DNA of 7,013 bases from Gammaproteobacteria bacterium (GTDB lineage Bacteria > Pseudomonadota > Gammaproteobacteria > GRL18): assembly GCA_024511395.1 (NCBI GenBank), contig JANELJ010000117.1, forward strand, positions 1 to 7,013. The letters are read 5' to 3'. The translations under genes and the position numbers were made by a program. The notes beneath the pieces are model-generated. The model was given only the letters and a program-made list of their open reading frames with translations. It was not told the origin of the DNA and ran no database searches. This document shows, piece by piece, positions 1 through 6,342 of this stretch (positions are counted from its first letter, which is position 1; the number at the start of each line of letters is the position of its first letter).

Positions 1-85
1 CTGGCTTTTGTGGCTCAAAATTATTTCCGGTTTGATGGGGTCTTTTATCAAACCGGGGCAATCAGCCGCTTTAAACCTGGCTTGA
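1..85 (+). CDS. IS5-family transposase, C-terminal fragment (cut by window edge)
   Basis: The reading frame beginning at base 2 encodes 27 residues from WLLWLKII to SAALNLA and stops at TGA 83-85. The peptide matches the C terminus of the minus-strand transposase at 6379-7013 except for two substitutions: R to W at the first complete codon, and E to G near the end (KPGQ here, KPEQ there). The visible part holds no catalytic residue of the DDE core, so activity cannot be judged. The start and most of the gene lie outside the window. Confidence 0.85.
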   Translation, partial: WLLWLKIISGLMGSFIKPGQSAALNLA

Positions 86-121
86 TGTCAGGCTTAAAAC
101 GGTATTATTCAGGTTGAACTA
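1..121 (+). mobile_element. 3' end of IS5-family insertion sequence (left copy)
   Basis: This segment is the exact-length reverse complement of 6343-6463, with no gaps and only four mismatches (positions 2, 55, 57 and 58). It carries the C-terminal codons of the transposase followed by about 36 bp of terminal non-coding DNA. The shared sequence stops at 121, where flanking DNA diverges, so the element's inner end lies at about 117-121. The rest of the element lies left of the window, so the other terminal repeat and the target duplication cannot be examined. Both copies show the bases TAG at the boundary when read into the element, which may be part of the IS end or of a preferred target. Confidence 0.9.
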
Positions 122-234
122 CGTATATTCTCCAACACATAAAGCCGCTACATAATTTCTTCTATGCCCGTATTATCTGGCAGATGCTGAATTACCTCCA
201 GTGCTTCTTGCTTTGCGGTATGAGATTGTATGAT
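121..234 (-). pseudogene. Degenerate antitoxin-like gene, truncated by IS insertion
   Basis: Reading the minus strand from about 234 gives IIQSHTAKQEALEVIQHL, then PDNTGIEEIM, a TAG stop at 148-150, and in the same frame RLYVLENIR up to base 121, where the IS begins. From memory of the family, this resembles the N-terminal half of small RelB-like or uncharacterised antitoxins, which often carry 'EALE.I..LP....IE.IMYRLYVL..I', followed by a short segment ending in a basic tail. Three lesions are visible. No ATG/GTG/TTG sits at the expected start (ATC/ATA follow an AGGA at 240-243). TAG replaces what is probably a tyrosine codon. The C-terminal part is missing at the IS junction. No toxin partner is visible. 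The family assignment rests on recollection of the motif, not a search. Confidence 0.6.
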
Positions 235-362
235 TAAATTCCTGAAAAATTAATGACTCATCTGTTTTAGTACTGACAGGGCCGGATCATACTTTGGTTA
301 AAATATATTCAAAATGAAATTTATACCTTCTGAGTATCTATTGACCGTGCTTCTTGATGAAG

Positions 363-437
363 TTTCGGCAGCAGGGACGCTGCCGAAAAGCCTCCATGGA
401 TGGATTCACGGCGTCTTCAGCAAGGAGTACGGTTAAT
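363..437. repeat. Hairpin-containing probable interspersed repeat
   Basis: Bases 363-372 (TTTCGGCAGC) pair perfectly with 379-388 (GCTGCCGAAA) around the 6-base loop AGGGAC. A GC-rich block with CCTCCATGGATGGATTCACG and GGCGTCTTCAGC follows. From memory, similar hairpin-plus-'CCTCCATGGATGGATTCACGGCGT' units recur between genes in many gammaproteobacteria, and their fortuitous translation gives 'LHGWIHGV' peptides as seen here. The hairpin is seen directly. The repeat status and the right-hand boundary are inferred, and no second copy lies in this window. No U-run follows the stem, so a terminator is less likely. Confidence 0.55.
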
Positions 438-525
438 GGATACGGTATTTGCGTCTAAATGAGAATCTTTAAAAGTATGCTCTCGCCCTGTTAGTACTGA
501 GGAGGAGGATGTTATTGATATTCAC

Positions 526-546
526 AATACTACGGAATATAGTATT
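526..546. repeat. AT-rich inverted repeat
   Basis: AATACTA at 526-532 is the perfect reverse complement of TAGTATT at 540-546, with a 7-base spacer. It lies about 55 bp beyond the 3' end of the small minus-strand gene. The arms are short and AT-rich, so the hairpin would be weak. It could be an operator-like site or chance. Confidence 0.3.
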
Positions 547-600
547 ATGCAACGAAGTATTCTAGGGTATATTTTGACACTAAAATAAATAACACCAGCC

Positions 601-843
601 CTAAGCGCCAATATCCCCTGGAGCTTCATCAACAGGAAACAGGGGCTGGTCATCCAGCCAGGCTTTCCATTGTGCATGATGAGTGACATCAATTCCTTCC
701 TGTGTGGCCATAGTCTGTAAATGTTTCTGTAAATCGGACATAAGTTCTGAGTCCATAAGTTCAAAATGATTCTGGACATTGGCATGCAGAATATTATAGA
801 TAAGTTTTAATTCGGTCAGAGAATAATCGTTAAGGGTTTTCAT
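601..843 (-). CDS. Small conserved-looking hypothetical protein (80 aa)
   Basis: I do not recognise a named family. The frame runs from ATG (843-841) to TAG (603-601). The product is acidic and probably soluble, with no signal peptide or membrane helix. Residues 1-46 look helical, with regularly spaced Leu/Ile/Met (LNDYSLTELKLIYNIL, then ELMDSELMSDLQKHLQTMA). A loop and a Trp-containing segment (HAQWKAWLDDQP) follow, then a Pro/Asp-rich tail ending DIGA. It reads as a genuine protein rather than a shadow, because it lies outside the large genes and has normal composition. No clear Shine-Dalgarno precedes the ATG. A TATAAC element on the minus strand (899-894) could be a -10 box, but no good -35 accompanies it. 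It is divergent from the kinase operon across a shared 137-bp region, so a link to that system is possible but unproven. Confidence 0.6.
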   Translation of the reverse strand: MKTLNDYSLTELKLIYNILHANVQNHFELMDSELMSDLQKHLQTMATQEGIDVTHHAQWKAWLDDQPLFPVDEAPGDIGA

Positions 844-847
844 ACGG

Positions 848-864
848 TTAGTCTATATTAGTCT
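848..864. repeat. Tandem TTAGTCT pair with 10-bp period
   Basis: TTAGTCT occurs at 848-854 and again at 858-864, separated by ATA, so the copies are one helical turn apart. The pair lies in the leader of the minus-strand gene, just before its start codon. Such same-face direct repeats can be regulator sites, but the sequence is short and function is not shown. Confidence 0.3.
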
Positions 865-902
865 GTGTTCGTTCAGAGCTGATTAGTTGAGCGGTTATAA
901 TA

Positions 903-921
903 ACATACATTTGTCGTATGT
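903..921. promoter_or_regulatory. Inverted repeat overlapping the kinase promoter -35 (possible operator)
   Basis: ACATAC (903-908) and GTATGT (916-921) form a perfect 6-bp inverted repeat with a 7-base spacer. The right arm touches the -35 hexamer of the predicted promoter at 911-939. It lies in the divergent intergenic region, so a dimeric regulator bound here could affect both directions. Placement is suggestive, but no regulator is identified. Confidence 0.35.
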
Positions 922-939
922 AATGGGGTTTTGTATACT
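911..939 (+). promoter_or_regulatory. Sigma70-like promoter for the kinase-regulator operon
   Basis: The -35 box is TTGTCG (911-916, four of six matches to TTGACA) and the -10 box is TATACT (934-939, five of six matches to TATAAT), separated by the ideal 17 bases. Transcription would begin near 946, giving a leader of about 35 nt to the TTG start at 981. No equally good hexamer pair was seen elsewhere between 844 and 980. Confidence 0.6.
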
Positions 940-980
940 GCTGTGGATACACTGTTTAATTTACACTGTCGGAAAAACCA

Positions 981-3900
981 TTGCGTTCATCTATCCGTTT
1001 TAAAATAATATTACTGACGGTTTTACCCATTGCCGTGATCTATTTGCTGATCTTTGGTTTTGGAGTCTATCAGATCCATCTGCATTCTATTCAGGATGTG
1101 GAAGAAGTGATGCGCCGTGTCACTCAGCAATATGCCGGGGTGTTTTCCGGCTATTTACGCGAGTCGGCACAGATAGCCCGTTCTACGGCTGCCATTATTG
1201 AGCAGAATCCCAATATCCCCGATCATCAGCTGTTTGCCCAGGTCAAATCCAATCTACGACATAACCGGATTGTTTATGGCAGTGCCATTGCCTTTGAACG
1301 TGATCCGGAATATGACAATGAATTGTTTGCTCCTTATGCTTATCGTATGGGACGTAGAATTCAGACCCTGGATATTGCAGATGTTACCGATTATACCTCC
1401 GGGCACTGGCAGTGGTGGGATCAGGCAAAATTGTCTCGGCATCCCATCTGGACTGATCCTTATTTCGATAAGGGTGTAGGTAATATTATTATGGCCACCT
1501 ATGCTGTTCCGTTTTTTTATCAACGTAAGTTCAGGGGGGTTGCAACAGTGGATGTTCAGCTGGAGATCCTGGAACAGAATGTGGATCAGCGGGTGGATAC
1601 GGAGATGGATATTATTATTACCCACAAAGGGGATTATATTTACCATCCCGACCCTTCACAGATTATGACCAATTCCATCTATAAGGATGCAGAAAAATAT
1701 CATCGTCCCTTAATTAAGGAGCTGGCGGATAAAATGACTTCTGGTCAGCGCGGTGTGATGAAGCTCAATGGCTGGGATACGGACACTCGCCAATGGGTCG
1801 CCTATTATCCTATTGCCAGTACCCAGTGGAGTATCGCGGTCCGGGTTCCGGAGGATGTAGTACTGGCCAGGGTTCGCCATGAGGGGATAAGTATCGCTGT
1901 GGTTCTGCTGGTATCTTTATTGCTGATACTGGTGACGGTCTGGTTGGTGATTGGCAAGATCACCCAGCCTCTGGCGCGTTTAACCGCCGGTGTAAAATCC
2001 GTTGCCGAAGGTAATCTGGATGCCGTGGTGGAAGTCAACAGCAATGATGAAATTGGTCTGCTGGCAGAAAGTTTTACCGATATGGCGGCTCGGCTGAATA
2101 AACGGGAACAGGATATCCGTAAGGCCCGTTCAGAAGGTTTCAGTCGCATGGTACAGGGGCTTAAAGGCCGTTATTTCTATTTTACCCATGATAAAAGTGG
2201 TCAGATATCTTATATCAGTCCATCAGTAGAAAAAATTCTGGGTTATACACCGGATGAATTTCAGAACTTTTTCAGAGAATATATAACGGATAACCCGCTT
2301 AATAAACAGGCAGAAGAATTGATTGAACGGACTTTCAAGGGAGAGCAGCAGGAAGCCTTTGAAATGGAGATCCGCAACCGCAGCGGCGAAGCACTGCGTT
2401 TTGAAGTCATTGAAGTACCGGTTAAGGATGAAAAAGGCCGTATTATTGCCCTAGAAGGCATGGCTCATGATATTACTGAGCGGAAACGGGAAGAAGAAAA
2501 GTTTCGGGTGCTGTTTGAAAGTTCATCCCAGGCTAATTTACTGTGTTCCGATGAGGGCATCCTGGATTGTAATCATGCATTTCTGGCTCTGTTCGGAATC
2601 AGAGATAAAAATGAAGTACTGGGTTCACATCTGTATTCTCTGGCACAGCCGATTCAGCCCGATGGCCGGGCTGCTTATGATATTATCAATGAGTTGATGG
2701 AGCAGGCAGGCCGGAGCGGTTATCAGCAATATGAGCTGGTTTTTGAACGCCTGAATGGTGAACCGTTTCCGGCAGAAATTATTCTGACCGCAGCGGTGAT
2801 GAATGATGAGCCGGTGTTTATTGCTATTTTGCAGGATCTGACCGAAAGAAAGCTGACTGAACAGGCTATTATTGATGCCAAGGAAGCCGCGGAAGAAGCC
2901 AGTAAAACAAAAAGTGAATTTCTGTCCAATATGTCCCATGAATTAAGAACCCCCTTAAATGGGGTGTTGGGTTATGCCCAGATCCTGCAGAATGATCGGC
3001 AGGTTACAGCAGAGCAGATGGAAAGTCTGGATGCCATTAAAAGCTGTGGTCATCACCTGCTGACCCTCATTAATGATGTACTTGATCTGTCTAAGATTGA
3101 GTCTGGAAAAATGGAGTTTAATATCAGCCCGGTGGATTTACGGGAACTGATTAAGGGGGGGTATGACATGGTCTCACCCCGGGTGGCTGCTAAAGGGCTG
3201 GAACTAGTGCTGGATCTGCAGGACAGCCTGCCCAGAGGGATTAAAACTGATGCTACAAAATTAAGACAGGTATTAATCAACCTGCTGGGTAATGCCGTTA
3301 AATTTACCCATAAAGGCAGCATAACACTGAAGGTGTTTGAACAGATGGATTTTCAGTCTGATAATAGCCTGGAACGGCGTATTCATTTTGTGGTAGAGGA
3401 TACTGGTATCGGCATCCCCAATGATAAACAGCAAAGTATTTTTGATGCCTTTCAACAGGCTAAAGAGGGTATTGATGCTGGGGGTACCGGTCTGGGACTG
3501 GCCATTAGTCAGCGTCTGGTCAGGGAAATGGGGGGAACCAGTATTAGTTTGCACGGTGAATACGGCAAGGGCAGCGCCTTTGCATTCTCCTTGCCTCTGA
3601 TAGAGGTCAGTGATGCTGAACTGACGGTGCCGGCGCTGGAAAATGATGATGATACAAGCATTCCTCATTTACCGGATAACGTGCAAATAAACGCTTTAAT
3701 TGTAGATGACAGGGAAACCAACCGGGATATCCTTAAGCGGATTCTGCAGGCTGCCGGTTTTAAGGTTATGATTGCCGTTAATGGTCAGCAGGCCGTAGAA
3801 CTGACCCTGAAACACCGCATTGCCCTGGTGCTGATGGATATCAGAATGCCGGAAATGGACGGCATTACAGCCACCTGGACAATACGGGAACAGATCAGCC

Positions 3901-4358
3901 AGCAGGCACAGCCCTGGGATGTGGTCATAATTGCCGTGACTGCCAGTGTTTTTCCTGATGCCTCAGAAGCCCTGCAGGATGCTCAGATGGATGACTTTAT
4001 TGCCAAACCCTTTAAAATTGCTCAGGTTTTTCGCAAAATAGAACAGCATACCGGATTAAAATTTATCTGGGAGACTAGGAAGGGCTCATCAGAGCAGACC
4101 ACAGGCAATAGTGATGTTGCTATTGAACAGCATATAGAGCAAAAGGATTTATTCGCCCTGTTAGAGCAGATGCTGGAATCCAGTGAAGTCGGTGACATCA
4201 GGCAGATACAGAGCGTGTATAATAGCCTGCAGCATGTGGTGGAAATACCGGCTCATTTAAAACAACAGTTATCCGGAAAGATCAGGGATTTTGATTTTAC
4301 CGGTATTGCGCACATCACAGAAGCCATCATTGCCGAACTTAAGGAAACAGACCAGTAA
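981..4358 (+). CDS. Membrane hybrid sensor histidine kinase (Cache-HAMP-PAS-PAS-HisKA-HATPase-REC)
   Basis: This is the sensor of a two-component system in the inner membrane. A membrane helix at about 9-30 is followed by a periplasmic region (31-300) with features of double-Cache sensors: GHWQWWD at 141-147, WTDPYFDKGVGN at 157-168 and a later VAYYPI...W segment. A second helix spans about 303-324. HAMP follows (325-377), then PAS 1 (about 397-502, ending DITERK) and PAS 2 (about 507-624, ending DLTERK). A short coiled-coil linker leads to the H-box MSHELRTPLNG with phospho-acceptor His653. The N-box has Asn771, the G1 box is DTGIGIP (807-813) and the G2 box is GGTGLGL (834-840). The receiver has Asp909/Asp910, phospho-Asp953, Thr987 and Lys1009. 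The last 110 or so residues are helical, but I see no HPt motif. Start: TTG at 981, preceded by GGAA at 971-974. The in-frame stop at 957-959 leaves no ATG or GTG upstream. All catalytic residues appear intact. The ligand cannot be told from sequence. Confidence 0.95.
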   Translation: MRSSIRFKIILLTVLPIAVIYLLIFGFGVYQIHLHSIQDVEEVMRRVTQQYAGVFSGYLRESAQIARSTAAIIEQNPNIPDHQLFAQVKSNLRHNRIVYGSAIAFERDPEYDNELFAPYAYRMGRRIQTLDIADVTDYTSGHWQWWDQAKLSRHPIWTDPYFDKGVGNIIMATYAVPFFYQRKFRGVATVDVQLEILEQNVDQRVDTEMDIIITHKGDYIYHPDPSQIMTNSIYKDAEKYHRPLIKELADKMTSGQRGVMKLNGWDTDTRQWVAYYPIASTQWSIAVRVPEDVVLARVRHEGISIAVVLLVSLLLILVTVWLVIGKITQPLARLTAGVKSVAEGNLDAVVEVNSNDEIGLLAESFTDMAARLNKREQDIRKARSEGFSRMVQGLKGRYFYFTHDKSGQISYISPSVEKILGYTPDEFQNFFREYITDNPLNKQAEELIERTFKGEQQEAFEMEIRNRSGEALRFEVIEVPVKDEKGRIIALEGMAHDITERKREEEKFRVLFESSSQANLLCSDEGILDCNHAFLALFGIRDKNEVLGSHLYSLAQPIQPDGRAAYDIINELMEQAGRSGYQQYELVFERLNGEPFPAEIILTAAVMNDEPVFIAILQDLTERKLTEQAIIDAKEAAEEASKTKSEFLSNMSHELRTPLNGVLGYAQILQNDRQVTAEQMESLDAIKSCGHHLLTLINDVLDLSKIESGKMEFNISPVDLRELIKGGYDMVSPRVAAKGLELVLDLQDSLPRGIKTDATKLRQVLINLLGNAVKFTHKGSITLKVFEQMDFQSDNSLERRIHFVVEDTGIGIPNDKQQSIFDAFQQAKEGIDAGGTGLGLAISQRLVREMGGTSISLHGEYGKGSAFAFSLPLIEVSDAELTVPALENDDDTSIPHLPDNVQINALIVDDRETNRDILKRILQAAGFKVMIAVNGQQAVELTLKHRIALVLMDIRMPEMDGITATWTIREQISQQAQPWDVVIIAVTASVFPDASEALQDAQMDDFIAKPFKIAQVFRKIEQHTGLKFIWETRKGSSEQTTGNSDVAIEQHIEQKDLFALLEQMLESSEVGDIRQIQSVYNSLQHVVEIPAHLKQQLSGKIRDFDFTGIAHITEAIIAELKETDQ

Positions 4359-6232
4359 TGCCGTCAAATAAAGGGATCAGCCATGAACAGGAAACTTTAT
4401 TACTGGTGGATGACAATCCAACCAATCTACAGGTGCTTTATCAGACCCTGGAAGGCCGCGGTTATAAATTATTACTGGCCAAAAACGGTGAAGATGCGCT
4501 AAATATTGCCCACAAGATTCAGCCGGCTCTGGTATTACTGGATATTATGATGCCCGGTATGGACGGTTATGAAGTCTGCCGTCAAATTAAGAATGATCCG
4601 GCTCTGGCTGATATCGTGGTCATCTTTCTTTCTGCTCTGGATGATGTGGAAGACAAGGTAAAAGGTTTTGTTGTGGGTGCGGTGGATTATGTGGCCAAAC
4701 CTTTTCAGGCTGATGAGGTCATTGCTCGGGTTGAAACCCATATAAAAATCCGCCGGCTGGAACAGGCCCTTGAACAGAAAAACCGTCAGCTGGAAGAAGA
4801 CAATGCCATTATCCTGGAATCCATGGGCGAAGGTCTGCTGGGTGTGGACAAGCAGGGGCGGATCTCCTTTGTCAATCCGGCCGGAGAAAAAATAACCGGC
4901 TGGACAGAAGCCGATATGGTGGGAAAGGATTTTCATGAGCTGTTAATGCATACCGATACGCAGGAACAGCGTTATCCCCGGGACAAAAACCCGGTATTGC
5001 AGACGCTTCAGGATCACCAGGTCAGGCATAGTGACAGTGATATTTTCTGGAGCCGGGACGGACAGGCGCTGCCGGTGGAATATACGGTAACCGCCATTAA
5101 CGGAACTGTAGATATCAGCAGTGCCTGTGTAGTGTTCAAGGATATTTCTGAGCGTAAAGCGCGGGAACAGGCTCTAAATCAGGCCTTGTCTACTGTTAAG
5201 GAGCTAAAGGAAAAACTGCAGGCCGAAAATGTCTATCTGCAGGAAGAAATTCGCACTGAACAGGATTATGGTGAAATCATTGGCCAGAGTGTCGCCCTGA
5301 AAAAGACCATGGAAGAAGCCCGCCAGGTGGCCATGACCGATACTACCGTTCTGATTAATGGTGAATCGGGTACCGGTAAGGAATCCATGGCGAGAGCCAT
5401 TCACCAGTTCAGTCCGTGCAAAGACCGACCTCTGATTAAAGTCAACTGCGGCGCCATTCCTGAATCGCTGGTGGAAAGTGAATTATTCGGTCATGTTAAA
5501 GGGGCATTTACCAGTGCCGTCAGTGATCGTACCGGTCATTTTGAACTGGCAGACAAAGGCACCATTTTTCTGGATGAAATTGGCGAACTGTCTCAGGATG
5601 TGCAGGTAAAATTACTGCGGGTTCTGCAGGAACAGGAAATTCAGCGGGTCGGCAGCGGTGAAGTGATTAAGGTGGATGTCCGTATTATTGCGGCGACCAA
5701 CCGGGATCTGAAACAGATGGTGGATGAAGGTAAATTCCGCATGGATTTATTTTACCGTCTGAATGTTTTTCCCTTAACTGTCCCGCCCTTAAGAGAACGC
5801 AAATCTGATATTCCTCTGCTGCTGGCAAAATTTCTCTCACGCCTGTCCAAAAAACTGGGCAAGTCGCTTAAAGGGGTTTCTGAAGTGAGTATGGAACTGC
5901 TGATGGATTATGACTGGCCGGGTAATATTCGGGAACTGCAGAATGTTATTGAGCGTTCTGCCATACTGGCCCGCAGTGATATTATCGATATTGATGATGC
6001 CTTGGTACCGGTAACCTGCAGCCAGGTGGTTATGGCACATGATGATGATAATGAAACCGCCCGCCCCCGCTTTAAAACCCAGGCTGAAAATGAAAAGGAT
6101 TATATTATTTCAGTGCTGGAAAAACTGAACTGGGTGATTGGTGGTAAAAAAGGTGCCGCAGAAGTACTGGATATACCTTCAAGCACTTTGCGCTCAAGAA
6201 TGAAAAAACTGGGTATTGAGAGACCGGAATAA
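4358..6232 (+). CDS. Sigma54-dependent response regulator (REC-PAS-AAA+-Fis HTH) with GAFTSA loop
   Basis: This is an NtrC-type enhancer-binding protein and the probable partner of the upstream kinase. The ATG overlaps the kinase stop (TAATG), indicating translational coupling; an AAGGA at 4341-4345 is a distant Shine-Dalgarno. The receiver (about 12-130) has Asp18/Asp19, phospho-Asp62, Ser92 and Lys114. A PAS domain (about 150-267, ending DISERK) and a coiled coil (about 265-302) follow. The AAA+ domain (about 305-535) has Walker A GESGTGKE (335-342), Walker B GTIFLDEIG (401-409) and the arginine-finger region FRMDLFYRL (460-468). A Fis-type helix-turn-helix closes the protein (about 595-620, GAAEVL...STLRSRMKKLGI). 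The sigma54-contact loop at 382-387 reads GAFTSA rather than GAFTGA. The PAS insertion between receiver and AAA+ suggests a second, cytoplasmic input. It should hydrolyse ATP to remodel sigma54-RNA polymerase at promoters outside this window. No DNA target is visible beside it, because an IS follows about 110 bp downstream. Confidence 0.95.
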   Translation: MPSNKGISHEQETLLLVDDNPTNLQVLYQTLEGRGYKLLLAKNGEDALNIAHKIQPALVLLDIMMPGMDGYEVCRQIKNDPALADIVVIFLSALDDVEDKVKGFVVGAVDYVAKPFQADEVIARVETHIKIRRLEQALEQKNRQLEEDNAIILESMGEGLLGVDKQGRISFVNPAGEKITGWTEADMVGKDFHELLMHTDTQEQRYPRDKNPVLQTLQDHQVRHSDSDIFWSRDGQALPVEYTVTAINGTVDISSACVVFKDISERKAREQALNQALSTVKELKEKLQAENVYLQEEIRTEQDYGEIIGQSVALKKTMEEARQVAMTDTTVLINGESGTGKESMARAIHQFSPCKDRPLIKVNCGAIPESLVESELFGHVKGAFTSAVSDRTGHFELADKGTIFLDEIGELSQDVQVKLLRVLQEQEIQRVGSGEVIKVDVRIIAATNRDLKQMVDEGKFRMDLFYRLNVFPLTVPPLRERKSDIPLLLAKFLSRLSKKLGKSLKGVSEVSMELLMDYDWPGNIRELQNVIERSAILARSDIIDIDDALVPVTCSQVVMAHDDDNETARPRFKTQAENEKDYIISVLEKLNWVIGGKKGAAEVLDIPSSTLRSRMKKLGIERPE

Positions 6233-6257
6233 AGGGATAAAAACAGAATTTGCCAAG

Positions 6258-6282
6258 TGTTCCCACGCAGAGCGCGGGAACA
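6258..6282. repeat. REP-like palindrome (possible weak terminator)
   Basis: TGTTCCC (6258-6264) pairs with GGGAACA (6276-6282). After one A/C mismatch, CGC pairs with GCG around the loop AGA, giving a near-perfect 25-base palindrome 26 nt past the regulator's stop. From memory, GTTCCCACGC-type palindromes are common dispersed repeats in gammaproteobacteria. No T-run follows (GGAATTATTATT), so intrinsic termination is doubtful, although the hairpin could stabilise the 3' end of the operon mRNA. No other copy is in the window. Confidence 0.6.
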
Positions 6283-6342
6283 GGAATTATTATTAATTAA
6301 GCCATTTTATTGGTATGAGGTCTGGAGGAATTGCTGCCTAAA

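Larger units (their letters stand above)
235..600. other. Intergenic stretch without a convincing gene
   Basis: This AT-rich stretch lies between the antitoxin remnant and the 3' end of the small minus-strand gene. It contains the hairpin repeat at about 363-437, a purine-rich GAGGAGGAGG run at 499-508 and an AT-rich inverted repeat at 526-546. Short open frames exist (314-436 on the plus strand, and a startless frame ending at 588), but neither has a good ribosome site or a recognisable product. It looks like decayed DNA. Confidence 0.6.

Noticed and set aside
314..436. A 40-codon plus-strand frame starting MKFIPSEYLL and containing LHGWIHGVF.
   Set aside because: It has no Shine-Dalgarno, and most of it runs through the hairpin repeat. 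The peptide is the usual fortuitous translation of that repeat.
463..588. A plus-strand frame through EEEDVIDIHNTTEYS after a GAGGAGGAGG purine run.
   Set aside because: It has no start codon before the purine run, the ATG at 509 opens a different frame of only 18 codons, and no family is recognisable.
522..785. An 87-codon minus-strand frame overlapping the small gene.
   Set aside because: It overlaps the 601-843 frame out of register, and its composition is not protein-like. The 601-843 frame is the better candidate.
925..942. A possible sigma54 promoter (GG...GC) before the kinase.
   Set aside because: The spacing between GG (927-928) and GC (940-941) is 11, not 10, and the flanking consensus is poor. 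The sigma70-like boxes fit much better.
4020..4355. An HPt domain at the kinase C terminus.
   Set aside because: Histidines are present, but none sits in a recognisable HPt H-box context. The region resembles the nondescript helical tails of other hybrid kinases.
1198..6040. Several 66-133 codon frames inside the kinase and regulator genes, mostly antisense.
   Set aside because: They lie within strongly conserved domains of the two large genes and carry no recognisable motifs of their own.
6258..6300. An intrinsic terminator after the regulator gene.
   Set aside because: The hairpin is good but is followed by GGAATTATTATT rather than a T-run, so it is annotated as a REP-like palindrome.
6296..6340. 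A short plus-strand frame encoding GMRSGGIAA just before the right IS.
   Set aside because: It is only 14 codons long, is preceded by a stop, and has no Shine-Dalgarno. It could be the tail of a lost gene but cannot be supported.
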